Shown: one piece after another, positions 8,117 through 15,857 of the stretch
Layout of the letters: each line of letters starts with the position of its first letter
Numbering within the stretch: position 1 is the first letter of the stretch
Assembly: GCA_036498625.1 (NCBI GenBank)
Contig: DASYFD010000195.1
Coordinates: 1-20,799, forward strand
Reading direction: 5' to 3'
Source: VAZQ01 sp036498625
Lineage (GTDB): Bacteria; Pseudomonadota; Alphaproteobacteria; Rhizobiales; Xanthobacteraceae
DNA length: 20,799 nt
Notes under the pieces: generated by a model
Databases searched by the model: none
Told to the model about the DNA's origin: nothing
What the model saw: only the letters and a program-made list of their open reading frames with translations
Position numbers and translations under genes: made by a program

Positions 8117-9097
8117 TCAAGCCCGCCTGCTCGATCCGATCCGCCGTATGTGGTCGACCCATCCATGACGGAACGCCGACAGGCCGGCTCCGGCGTCACG
8201 GCCGCGCGGCGTCACCGCATAGCCCATGGCCAGCATGGTCGGCTCGATCAGTTGCAGGACTTCCTCCTGCTTGGCCGGCGGCTGGTAGCGGAATTTGCCG
8301 ATTCTTCCCGTCACGACCTTGCGGGCAACCGCATCGAGGGCTTGCGGGTCGGGTCGGCAATCCAGAAACGCCAGAAGGTTCTCGGCGGTGTCCGCGAAAC
8401 GCGTGCAGAGATCCTCGTAGCGGACCTCCACGTACCGTTCCCGCAACATGGCCCCATACGTGCGGCAGACCTCGACACTGTTGACCCAATGCAGCGCATT
8501 GTAGATGTGGCTCGACCGCTCATAGGCCCGATGGCTCAACGGCAGGCCCCGCCATTGGTCGATCTTATCGGTGTTGAAATAGATCTTCCGCCACAGCGGT
8601 TGCTCGGGCGCGACGTGATCGCTGAACGCGACGTCGCGGCCGTCGCGGACCAGGTGGACATATCGGGCCGACGGAAAGATCGCATCGATGACCGGCAGGA
8701 TGAACCCGGTTTCGCACAGCTTCCAGCCCCAGGCGCGATGCCGTCGCGGATCGCGACCAGCAAGATGCCGCTCGAACGCCGCCACGGCGAGCTCCTCGAG
8801 CCCGCCCGGCCAGGGCTCCACGCCCCAGAGCCGGCCGTAGTCGGGATAATAGTGCCGAACCAGAGATTCCATCAGCGGAACGATCGGAAGCGCGTCCTGG
8901 GATTCATTGAGCGCGCTGCCCATGAAGATCCCCTGCCCCGCCAGCAACCCGGCGAGCAGACGGCTGCCGGAATGCGACTTGTTGAACACCACGACGGGCG
9001 AATCCAGCGCGGCAAAGTGCCTGCGCAGGCGGACAATGGTGGGATTGATCATGCGCCCAGCTTGCAATCGCGGCGGCGGTTTGGCAATCCCGCGCAT
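8117..9097 (-). CDS. Sulfotransferase family protein
   Basis: A 326-residue protein predicted to transfer sulfate from PAPS to an acceptor, here most likely a sugar. The 5'-phosphosulfate loop is FNKSHSGSRLLAGLL at 38-52, and the 3'-phosphate motif is RYVHLVRDGRDVAFS at 145-159. The C-terminal part contains RYEDLC and KFRYQPPAK, a position often used for PAPS contacts. The start could be the ATG at 9097 or the ATG at 9052 (MINPTIVRL); neither has a strong ribosome-binding site, and the shorter form begins closer to the conserved domain. It is followed by the GT9 gene after a three-base gap and is divergent from the methyltransferase gene, with at most about 80 bases between the two starts. 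This is the only clear sign that the glycan made here may be sulfated. Confidence 0.85.
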   Translation of the reverse strand: MRGIAKPPPRLQAGRMINPTIVRLRRHFAALDSPVVVFNKSHSGSRLLAGLLAGQGIFMGSALNESQDALPIVPLMESLVRHYYPDYGRLWGVEPWPGGLEELAVAAFERHLAGRDPRRHRAWGWKLCETGFILPVIDAIFPSARYVHLVRDGRDVAFSDHVAPEQPLWRKIYFNTDKIDQWRGLPLSHRAYERSSHIYNALHWVNSVEVCRTYGAMLRERYVEVRYEDLCTRFADTAENLLAFLDCRPDPQALDAVARKVVTGRIGKFRYQPPAKQEEVLQLIEPTMLAMGYAVTPRGRDAGAGLSAFRHGWVDHIRRIGSSRRA

Positions 9098-9129
9098 TCA
9101 TATTGCAATGTCCATTTGCCGGGACGGTC

Positions 9130-9738
9130 ATGCATCCGGATATCTACGCAGCATTCGACCGGATTTGTCTGGAGGCGGGAATTGACGGCCCGGTCCTGGA
9201 GGTCGGAGCGGTGCCGGGTCCCGAGGCCCTGCTCTGCCTGCCTGCGCTCGCGACCACGCCGCTGCGCCTGGGCATCAGCCTGGATGGACCGGGCCGCACC
9301 TCAGGCGCCATCATCCTGGGCGGCGACGCGAACCACATGAGCATGTTCGGCGACGCGACTTTCGCGATGGTGCTCTGCAACTCGGTGCTCGAGCACGACC
9401 GCCGCTTCTGGCTCACGCTTGCGGAAATCCATCGCGTGGCCAAGCCCGGCGCCCTGGTGGCTATCGGGGTGCCCGGCTACGCGGAACCTCCGCCCAGCCG
9501 GCGGCGAGTCGCCGGGCGCGCGCTCGAGCGGGCCGCGGGGCCGAGCACGCGGCTTGGCCGACGGATCGGCAGCTGGCTTGCCGGCACCCCCACCCTCGGC
9601 ATCCACAATTATCCGGGCGATTACTTCCGGTTCAGCGTGCAGGCCATGACCGAGGTGCTTCTGGCGGGTTACCGGCAGGTCCGGGTTCAAACAATCATGC
9701 AACCGCCGCGCATCATCGGCTGGGGCCGGCGTGCTTAA
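9130..9738 (+). CDS. Class I SAM-dependent methyltransferase
   Basis: A 202-residue protein of the Methyltransf_11 type. Motif I is PVLEVGAVPGPEAL at 21-34, a variant lacking the classic GxGxG. The acidic loop appears as GDATFAMVLCNSVLEHDRRFW around 73-93, followed by EIHRVAKPGALVAIGVPG (98-115), the post-motif strand. HNYPGDYFRFS near residue 160 is a sequence common in methyltransferases placed in polysaccharide clusters. The likely job is methylation of a sugar or other substituent on the glycan. The ATG at 9130 follows GGGACGG; an earlier ATG at 9103 adds nine residues without a good site. Its stop codon TAA overlaps the stop of the convergent GT4 gene through the shared bases TTAA at 9735-9738. 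Confidence 0.82.
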   Translation: MHPDIYAAFDRICLEAGIDGPVLEVGAVPGPEALLCLPALATTPLRLGISLDGPGRTSGAIILGGDANHMSMFGDATFAMVLCNSVLEHDRRFWLTLAEIHRVAKPGALVAIGVPGYAEPPPSRRRVAGRALERAAGPSTRLGRRIGSWLAGTPTLGIHNYPGDYFRFSVQAMTEVLLAGYRQVRVQTIMQPPRIIGWGRRA

Positions 9739-10778
9739 GGCTGAAAGTTCCGCACCTCATCCAGTATCTCGAGCCACCGCGGCAGCCAGGCCGCGATCGA
9801 ATAGTGCTGCACGCAGAATGACCGGCCACGCGCTCCCAGGTGCGCCCGCAAATCCCGGTCTTCGCACAAGGCCGCGAGCGCGCCCGCCCATTCGTCGGGG
9901 GTTGAGGCCGCGCGACCGGCGCCGCTTTGCTGCAAGATGTAGCGGTTCACTCCGACCGGCGAAGCGATGACCGGCAGCCCCGCTGCCAGGTATTCGAGCA
10001 GCTTCAGCCCGCATTTCGCCTGCTGATAGGGTGTGTCCTGGAGTGGCATGATCCCGATTTCGGCGTGCTCCGATACCTGACACTCGACCTGCGGGCTCCA
10101 TTCCACGAACGTCCAATCGAGCTTGGGATGCACGATGGCGGGTCGCGGCCGGGAGATCACCACCAGTCGGAACGGTGTGACCGCCTGCGCCCGCGCCAGG
10201 AGGTCCAGATGCGGGAACAGCGTCTCCCGGATCGAGTAATCGGAGCCGAGCCATGCGACCCGCACCGGTTGGCCGGGCCTCTCCGGTTTCTTGAACGTAT
10301 AGGCATCGGTGTCGACCAAGGTCGGGACCACCTTGACCCGCGGCGAGTGGGCGCGGGCCTGCGCGGCCAGGGTCTCGTTGCCGGCGATGCTGCAGGCGGC
10401 GTTGCGGCACATGAAGGCAAAGTGCTCGGGCATCAGTCCCAGATGCAGCGCGTCGTCGAAATCGAAGATCAAGCGCGGGTTGCACCGCAGCAGCCGCTCG
10501 GCACCCATGGGAAGCTCGCGATTGACCAGAACGACCTCGTGACCGCCCGCGAGCGCGCCGGTGCGCCGCACCGTCAGGCGCCGAAGAACGTCGACCGCGG
10601 CCCTGCTCGCCCAGCTCAGCCTGGGATTTCGGAACGGTGATTGCCAATAGAGCGAAGGTCGGATCGGCCGATGCGTGGTGCCCCATCCGGCGGCGCGAAA
10701 ATAAGGCAGCAACTGCATGACGCGAAAGCGACTGGCGGGATCGAAGGTGCTATGAGTGATCGCCAGAAGCTTCGGCAT
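9735..10778 (-). CDS. GT4-type glycosyltransferase with DFDDA motif
   Basis: A 347-residue GT-B enzyme. It opens with MPKLLAITHSTFDPASRFRV, the first strand of the acceptor domain, with an SRFR acceptor loop. IFDFDDALHLG at 104-114 and SIAGNETLAAQA at 130-141 lead to the hinge VPTLVDTDAYTFKKPE, then a donor domain with VAWLGSDYSIRETLFPHLDLL. The donor signature is IGIMPLQDTPYQQAKCGLKL at 241-260, followed by LEYLAAGLPVIASPVGVN. It shares this AKCGxKLLEY pattern and the DxDDA motif with the glycosyltransferase at 11844, so the two are paralogues. The ATG at 10778 is chosen because conserved sequence starts there and CCAGGTC precedes it; the open frame extends upstream to 11129, but that part reads backwards through the GT2 gene. 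It is divergent from the GT2 gene with 97 bases between. Confidence 0.84.
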   Translation of the reverse strand: MPKLLAITHSTFDPASRFRVMQLLPYFRAAGWGTTHRPIRPSLYWQSPFRNPRLSWASRAAVDVLRRLTVRRTGALAGGHEVVLVNRELPMGAERLLRCNPRLIFDFDDALHLGLMPEHFAFMCRNAACSIAGNETLAAQARAHSPRVKVVPTLVDTDAYTFKKPERPGQPVRVAWLGSDYSIRETLFPHLDLLARAQAVTPFRLVVISRPRPAIVHPKLDWTFVEWSPQVECQVSEHAEIGIMPLQDTPYQQAKCGLKLLEYLAAGLPVIASPVGVNRYILQQSGAGRAASTPDEWAGALAALCEDRDLRAHLGARGRSFCVQHYSIAAWLPRWLEILDEVRNFQP

Positions 10779-10875
10779 GACCTGGAATGTTGGGACGCGC
10801 AGACGGGTCGCTGCCGCGGCAGGGGGATGGAATGTATCACCATCCGGCGTTACCACAATCCGGGCCTGCCGGACG

Positions 10876-11847
10876 ATGACCCTGGAGACGATGCCAAGTG
10901 CGCCGCATGCCGATCTCGATATCGTAATCGTCAGCTGGAACGCTGGCGATTTCCTTCGCTCCTGCGTGCGCTCGCTGGCGCGGGCGCAGTCTTCGACGCA
11001 GGCCCGCTGGAACATCGTGGCGGTCGACAATGCATCGACGGACGGATCGGCCGACGGGCTTTCGGCCGACTTGCCGCAACTCCACTTGCTGGCGAATCCG
11101 GCCAATATCGGGTTCGCGGCCGCGTGCAATCAAGGCGCCCGCGCCGGCACTGCCGCCGCCATCCTGTTCATCAATCCCGACATCGAGGTGGAAGCCGGCC
11201 AGGTCGATGCGGCGCTCGCCTATCTGGGGCGCCAAGGCAATGAGGGGATCGGGGTGCTGGGCGTGCGGATGCATGACGAGAACGAGCGGCTGCAGCACTC
11301 GACCGCCCGGCGGCCGACACCCGGCCGGCTGGTCGCACAATCGGCGGCGCTCGATCGGGCGTGGCCGCGATTGTTCCGGCCGCATTTCATGACCAGCCTC
11401 GATCACGCCGAGACCTGCGCGGTCGACCAGGTCATGGGCGCATTTCTTCTCATCCGCCGCGCGCTGTTCGAGCAGCTTGGCGGTTTCGACGAGCGGTTTT
11501 TCATCTACTACGAGGATGCCGATCTTTGCCTGCGCGTGCGGCAGGCAGGATGGGAGGTGGTTCATTTCGCCGGTGCCGGCGTGCGCCATGCGGGAGGCGG
11601 CTCGACCGGAAAGGTCAAAGCCTGGCGTCTCTACCAGTTGCTGCGAAGCCGCATTCAATTCATCGCCAAGCATCATTCGTACGGCGGCACGGTGGCGGTC
11701 ACGACCAGCGCGTTGCTGATGGAGGTGCCGGCGCGCATTCTGCGCGCCTGCCTGCGCGGCTCCACGCGAGAAATCGCCGACACGCTCGCGGGTGCCCGGA
11801 TGCTGCTGGGAGACCTGCGCAAGCTCTTGGCGAGGAGCGGCCGGTGA
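10876..11847 (+). CDS. GT2 glycosyltransferase (rhamnosyltransferase/WbbL-like)
   Basis: A 323-residue inverting GT-A enzyme. DIVIVSWNAGDFLRSC at 15-30 is the first strand, VAVDNASTDGSADG at 48-61 holds the donor-binding aspartate, NPANIGFAAACNQGA (74-88) and LFINPDIEVE (97-106) complete the nucleotide-sugar site, with NPD in the DXD position. VMGAFLLIRRALFEQLGGFDERFFIYYEDADLCLR at 186-220 contains the catalytic ED pair (213-214), and VRHAGGGST (236-244) follows. This set is typical of rhamnosyl- and related transferases of O-antigen and capsule clusters. Two ATGs are possible, 10876 and 10891; the second has GGAG only three bases away, so the first is preferred with modest certainty. Its stop TGA overlaps the GTG start of the next gene, indicating translational coupling. 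Confidence 0.86.
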   Translation: MTLETMPSAPHADLDIVIVSWNAGDFLRSCVRSLARAQSSTQARWNIVAVDNASTDGSADGLSADLPQLHLLANPANIGFAAACNQGARAGTAAAILFINPDIEVEAGQVDAALAYLGRQGNEGIGVLGVRMHDENERLQHSTARRPTPGRLVAQSAALDRAWPRLFRPHFMTSLDHAETCAVDQVMGAFLLIRRALFEQLGGFDERFFIYYEDADLCLRVRQAGWEVVHFAGAGVRHAGGGSTGKVKAWRLYQLLRSRIQFIAKHHSYGGTVAVTTSALLMEVPARILRACLRGSTREIADTLAGARMLLGDLRKLLARSGR

Positions 11848-12908
11848 CGCTTTCGCTTCTGGCATTGACCCGCCACTGCGAGCTTGGGGCCAGCAGCCGG
11901 CAACGCATTCTCATCTATCGGGCGGCGCTGGAGCAGGCAGGATTTGCAGTCACGGTCGTCCCGTTCTTCGACCACGATTATCTGGTCGCAAGGTATGCAT
12001 CCGGAAGCCTGTGGGGCTCGGCGCTGCGCGCCTTTCTGCGCTTCGGCGGCCGCCCGCGGCTGGCGCGCGAGTTCGACCTCGTCCTGATCGAGAAGGAGGT
12101 GGCGCCGTGGCTACCCGGATGGATCGACCGCGCGACGCTCGGCGGCGTGCCCTATGTGCTCGACTACGACGATGCCTGGTTCCTGCGCTACCGGGAGCAT
12201 GGGTCGGCCATCGTGCGCGCCACCATGGGACGAAAGCTCGAAGGCTTGGCGCGGCGGTCTGCGCTCACCATTGCGGGCAACGACTACCTCGCCCGATGGG
12301 CGAACGACAGCGGCGCCAGATCGGTGCTGACGATCCCGACGGTGGTGGACTGCGCGCATTATCCGGTGCGGCCCGAACCCGCGGAGCCGTTCACCGTGGG
12401 ATGGGTCGGTACGCCGCTCACCGCCAAATACGTGGATTCGATCGCCGGGCCGCTGCGCAGCTTCTGCCGGGATTACGGCGCCAGGCTGATGCTGGTCGGC
12501 GCGAATGAGCCCTGTGGCAACGGGCTGCCTTGCATCAGCGTTCCTTGGCACAGGTCCGACGAGGCGGAAAATCTCGCCCGCTGCCATGTCGGTATCATGC
12601 CTCTGGCGGACGACGAATGGAGTCGCGGAAAATGCGGCTACAAGCTGATCCAATATATGGCATGCGGCCGTCCGGTGATCGCTTCCGCGGTGGGCGTGAA
12701 CCCATCCATCGTCGAGCACGGCCGAAGCGGATTTCTCGTCCACACGCCGGAGGAATGGTACCGCGCTCTCGTGACCTTGCACGATGATCCGGGCCTGCGT
12801 CGCACGATGGGGGCCGCCGGTCGGCGCCGCGTCGAGCAAACATATTGCACCGAGGCAACCATCGGGAGCTTGATCGCCGGGCTGCGCGCGGCGGCAGGCC
12901 GCAGCTGA
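11844..12908 (+). CDS. GT4-type glycosyltransferase with DYDDA motif
   Basis: A 354-residue GT-B enzyme, paralogous to the gene at 9735-10778. It begins with a GTG that overlaps the GT2 stop (GTGA), with GAGGAG six bases upstream; the frame is open for 161 codons before this, but that part reads through the GT2 gene. The N-terminal domain has LLALTRHCELGASSRQR, LIEKEVAPWLPGW and YVLDYDDAWF at 104-113, followed by LTIAGNDYLARWA. The donor domain has FTVGWVGTPLTAKYV (183-197), CHVGIMPLADDEWSRGKCGYKLIQYMACGRPVIASAVGVN at 247-286 and GRSGFLV at 293-299. Glycosyltransferases of this kind occur in polysaccharide clusters. It is the last gene of the block and probably adds a sugar after its GT2 partner. 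Confidence 0.85.
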   Translation: MTLSLLALTRHCELGASSRQRILIYRAALEQAGFAVTVVPFFDHDYLVARYASGSLWGSALRAFLRFGGRPRLAREFDLVLIEKEVAPWLPGWIDRATLGGVPYVLDYDDAWFLRYREHGSAIVRATMGRKLEGLARRSALTIAGNDYLARWANDSGARSVLTIPTVVDCAHYPVRPEPAEPFTVGWVGTPLTAKYVDSIAGPLRSFCRDYGARLMLVGANEPCGNGLPCISVPWHRSDEAENLARCHVGIMPLADDEWSRGKCGYKLIQYMACGRPVIASAVGVNPSIVEHGRSGFLVHTPEEWYRALVTLHDDPGLRRTMGAAGRRRVEQTYCTEATIGSLIAGLRAAAGRS

Positions 12909-12911
12909 GTG

Positions 12912-12959
12912 CCTGGACCGGCGGAATTTCGGAAAACGACGCCGCCCGGTGGCCAGGCG
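12912..12959. terminator. Stem-loop after the glycosyltransferase block
   Basis: GCCTGGACCGG at 12912-12922 can pair with CCGGTGGCCAGGC at 12947-12959, leaving a two-G bulge and a loop of about 24 bases. It starts three bases after the last glycosyltransferase stop. There is no T-run, so a Rho-independent terminator is only a possibility; it may instead stabilise the 3' end of the message. Confidence 0.4.
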
Positions 12960-12990
12960 GACCGCTTGCGGCCGGCCTCCTGAAAAGTAC

Positions 12991-13152
12991 TTACGCGCAC
13001 TTTTCTTCCTTCACTTCCACTTCATTGCAATGCGGACAGGCAACCACGAGCAAGTCCGGAAGGCCATGAGGTCGAGCGACGCTGCGGATCAGCTTCATCG
13101 CAGTACCGCACGAGGGACAACGCTGGATAGCGAGGTTGTCAGCTAGAATCAT
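12991..13152 (-). CDS. Small zinc-ribbon protein, 53 residues
   Basis: The minus strand encodes 53 residues from an ATG at 13152 to a TAA at 12991. Two CPxC knuckles are spaced as in a zinc ribbon: RCPSCG at 11-16 and ACPHCN at 38-43 (C12-x2-C15-x23-C39-x2-C42), linked by MKLIRSVARPHGLPDLLVV. The tail EVEVKEEKCA carries a fifth cysteine. Short proteins of this composition (CPSCG...LIR...LPEL...C..C) are frequent in Bradyrhizobium-like genomes, are usually left as hypothetical, and have no established role. A binding role for nucleic acid or protein is plausible but unproven. The ribosome-binding site is weak, and the frame stays open upstream without a clear earlier start. The intact cysteine pattern and its exact stop argue that this is a real gene. 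Confidence 0.75.
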   Translation of the reverse strand: MILADNLAIQRCPSCGTAMKLIRSVARPHGLPDLLVVACPHCNEVEVKEEKCA

Positions 13153-13473
13153 GACACCAAATCCGAGACGGATGGGGTGGAGGGTCTGTAGCCTGAGTCG
13201 GGCTCCGAATTGGTTGCGGAAAAGGAACGCAATCGAATTTCAGCAAGCCCGGTGGATTCCGCGATTGATCAAATAGCGCACACTTTGGTCCGCGTGCCTA
13301 TTTTGCCGGCACGACTGGTCCGAAAGCCGGAAATCGAAGCCAGGATAGAATGTCTGGGCCAAGTTCGACGTGGCAGGCGGGTCATGGATTTTCTATAGTG
13401 CGGCCTCGAGATGTTGGCCGGCCCGCGTGGCCGCGATTCAATATCCGCATCGAAACGTTCGGGAGGACAATCA
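13153..13473. other. Intergenic region, 321 bases, divergent promoters expected
   Basis: It lies between the start of the minus-strand zinc-ribbon gene and the start of the plus-strand hydrolase. A TATAGT at 13394-13399 sits about 75 bases before the hydrolase ATG and resembles a -10 box, but the matching -35 at 13371-13376 (TGGCAG) is poor. No RNA gene or protein with a ribosome-binding site is visible. Confidence 0.4.
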
Positions 13474-15465
13474 ATGAACCGCATGCTGGGTTGCGCCGGT
13501 CTCTTTCTCATCGTGGCGATGGCCAATGCCGACGCGCGCGTGACCAGGATCGAGATTGCCAAGCGCGAGCCGTTCGCCGCCGGCCAGGCCTTCGGCAATG
13601 TCGGCGCCTATGAGAAGGTGGTGGGCCGTTTCCATGGCGAGCTCGATCCGAAAAACCCGCTCAACGCCGTCATCGTCGATCTCGACAAGGCGCCGCGCAA
13701 TGCCCGCGGCATGGTGGAGTATTCCGCCGATTTCTACATGCTCAAGCCGGTCGACCTGGCCAAGGGCAACGGCGCGTTGTTCTACGAGCTCAGCAATCGC
13801 GGCAACAAGGGCATCCTCGCCCGCTTCAACGACGCGCCCGGCAGCAACGATCCGACCACGGCCCAGCATGCCGGCAACGGCTTCCTGATGCAGCAAGGCT
13901 TCACGCTGCTGTGGAACGGATGGATGACCGGCCTGCCCACCGCCAACGATGCGCTGCGGATCGAGCTGCCGATCGCGACGGCCCCCTCCGGTCCGATCGT
14001 CGAGACGGTATGGGATGAATTGCTGTTCAACGAAGCCGACACCAAGCAGGCGCGCCTGTCGTTCAAGGCCACATCGACCGACCAGGCGCAGGCCACGCTT
14101 TACGTGCGCGAGCACAACAGCGAGGAGCCCACGGTCATTCCGGCCGCAAATTGGGAATTCGTCGACGCGCAGACCGTGCGGCTGCTCCCGGCCGGCACGG
14201 CGTTCCGGATCGGCGCCATCTATCAGCTCATCTACAAGGCGGCCAACCCGCCGGTCGCCGGCATCGGGTTTGCCGCCACCCGCGACATCATCTCGTTCGC
14301 GCGTTATGCCGGCGCCGACGATGCCGGCACGCCCAATCCGCTGGCGGCGGCGGGCCGGCCGGCGCTCAGCCGCGCGCTGTCGCAAGGCAACTCACAAAGC
14401 GGACGCTATCTGCGAGATTTCATCTACAGTGGCTTCAACGAGGACGAGGCGAGCCGCATCGTGTTCGAAGGCTCGATCCCGACCGTGGCGTCGGGACGCA
14501 TGTTCCTGAACTACCGCTTCGCGCAGCCGGGCCGCATCAACCCGGCCGGCCACGGCTTCATGCTGTTCCCGGGCGGCGAGTTCCCGTTCGCCTACGAGAA
14601 TCAGGCCGATCCGTTCACCGGCAGGAGCGACGGCATCCTGGCCCGCTGCACGGCGAGCCGGACCTGTCCGAAAGTGATCCACCTCAACAGCGGCACCGAG
14701 TTCTGGCAGGCGGGCCAATCGCTGGTCACCACCGATCCGCTGGGCCAGCACGACACCACGCCGCCCGACAACGTGCGCATCTGGTCCATGGCCTCGGTCT
14801 CCCATCAGGGCGTTACTCCCGCCATGCCCAAGGGCGTTTGCGCCATGCCGTACAATCTCACCGACTATCGTCCGTTCCTGCGCGCCGCCCTGGTCGCGCT
14901 CGACCGTTGGGTCAAGGAGGGCAAGGAACCACCCGCCAGCCGCTATCCACGCATTGCGGACGGAACCCTGGTGGAGCAGGTCAAGCTCAATGCCGCCATT
15001 CCGGGGCTCGTCATGGCGAAAGGCCCCAACAGCAAGCCGCGCATCGATTTCGGCCCTGACATTGACAAGGGCATCATCGGAAAGGCGCTGCCGGTCGCGC
15101 TCAAGGACCAATACCGCGTGCTGGTGCCGACCATCGACCCCGATGGCAACGAAACCGCCGGCCTGCGCTTGCCGGAAGTCACGGTGCCGACCGGCACGGG
15201 CACCGGCTGGTCGGTGCGCAGCGAAGCCGGCGGCGGCACCGGCGAGCTCTGCTATCTCGACGGCGCGTTCCTGCCCTTCGCCCAGACGAAGACCGAGCGC
15301 GAGGCCAGGAAGGACCCGCGGCCGTCACTGCAGGAGCGCTACCGCGACGCCGCCGACTATGCCGACAAGATGCGCCAGGCCGCCGGCAAGCTCGAGCAGG
15401 AGGGCTATCTGCTGCCACAGGACGCCAAGCGCATCGTGGAGCGGGCCGCGACGCTGACCTGGTAG
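13474..15465 (+). CDS. Exported alpha/beta-hydrolase-domain protein (Abhydrolase_10 type)
   Basis: A 663-residue protein with a Sec signal at 1-21 (GLFLIVAMANADA). It is much longer than an ordinary esterase, as is normal for the large alpha/beta-hydrolase-domain family. The nucleophile region is QGNSQSGRYLRDFIYSGFN at 304-322, with Ser309 in the SQSGR context typical of that family. The tail of the catalytic part includes HLNSGTEFWQAGQSL (403-417) and SVSHQGVTP (441-449), where the acid and histidine probably lie. C392 and C398 are close enough for a disulfide. The ATG at 13474 has a strong GGGAGGA six bases upstream. It leads a two-gene operon with the ABM-like gene 69 bases downstream. The reaction is probably hydrolysis of an ester or lactone in the periplasm; the substrate is unknown. 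Confidence 0.85.
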   Translation: MNRMLGCAGLFLIVAMANADARVTRIEIAKREPFAAGQAFGNVGAYEKVVGRFHGELDPKNPLNAVIVDLDKAPRNARGMVEYSADFYMLKPVDLAKGNGALFYELSNRGNKGILARFNDAPGSNDPTTAQHAGNGFLMQQGFTLLWNGWMTGLPTANDALRIELPIATAPSGPIVETVWDELLFNEADTKQARLSFKATSTDQAQATLYVREHNSEEPTVIPAANWEFVDAQTVRLLPAGTAFRIGAIYQLIYKAANPPVAGIGFAATRDIISFARYAGADDAGTPNPLAAAGRPALSRALSQGNSQSGRYLRDFIYSGFNEDEASRIVFEGSIPTVASGRMFLNYRFAQPGRINPAGHGFMLFPGGEFPFAYENQADPFTGRSDGILARCTASRTCPKVIHLNSGTEFWQAGQSLVTTDPLGQHDTTPPDNVRIWSMASVSHQGVTPAMPKGVCAMPYNLTDYRPFLRAALVALDRWVKEGKEPPASRYPRIADGTLVEQVKLNAAIPGLVMAKGPNSKPRIDFGPDIDKGIIGKALPVALKDQYRVLVPTIDPDGNETAGLRLPEVTVPTGTGTGWSVRSEAGGGTGELCYLDGAFLPFAQTKTEREARKDPRPSLQERYRDAADYADKMRQAAGKLEQEGYLLPQDAKRIVERAATLTW

Positions 15466-15534
15466 CGCGCAGGTGCGCGGCGCCCCTTCGGCGCGGCTCA
15501 TCACAGTGACTACGGCTCAAACGGAGAACGTCTC

Positions 15535-15831
15535 ATGAGCGCCTTCAATGTGGTTCGATTCCGGGTCAAGCCGGGCCGCGAGCAGGATTTCTTGAACGCC
15601 CATCGCAACGCAAAGGTCGATTGGAAGGGCCTGAAGAAAGTCAACATCATCAAGACCGGCGACCGCGCCTACTGCATCATCGCCGAATGGACCGACATGA
15701 ACGGCCTGGCGGCGGCACGGCCGAGCATGATCGCGACACTCGATACTTTCCGCGACACCCTGGAGGATCTGGGCGGCGGCCTCGGCGTCACCGATCCGGT
15801 TTCCGGCGCCGTCGTGCTGGAGCTGAAGTAA
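15535..15831 (+). CDS. ABM-like dimeric alpha/beta-barrel protein
   Basis: A 98-residue cytoplasmic protein with no signal. FNVVRFRVKPGREQDFLNAHR at 4-24 is the first strand and helix of a ferredoxin-like half-barrel; NIIKTGDRAYCIIAEWTDMNGLAAARPSM (38-66) gives strands two and three with the second helix, and GAVVLEL closes the sheet. This is the pattern of antibiotic-biosynthesis-monooxygenase (ABM) and related dimeric barrels, which range from monooxygenases to ligand-binding or isomerase proteins. The set of residues does not settle which. GGAG lies eight bases before the ATG. It follows the exported hydrolase in the same operon and is convergent with the amidohydrolase, only 26 bases apart, so it might process what the hydrolase releases. 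Confidence 0.75.
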   Translation: MSAFNVVRFRVKPGREQDFLNAHRNAKVDWKGLKKVNIIKTGDRAYCIIAEWTDMNGLAAARPSMIATLDTFRDTLEDLGGGLGVTDPVSGAVVLELK

Positions 15832-15857
15832 CGGCGGGCGGCGCCGCGGCAGGCGAT

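Noticed and set aside
7949..9340. Plus-strand frame of 463 codons across the GT9 and sulfotransferase genes
   Set aside because: It crosses three real genes in the wrong frame or strand and contains no recognisable domain.
10779..11129. N-terminal extension of the GT4 gene at 9735
   Set aside because: The extension reads backwards through the GT2 gene, whose motifs are unmistakable. Homology of the GT4 starts at MPKLL.
11361..11843. N-terminal extension of the last GT4 gene
   Set aside because: It lies wholly inside the GT2 gene in another frame; the GTG with GAGGAG at the GT2 stop is a far better start.
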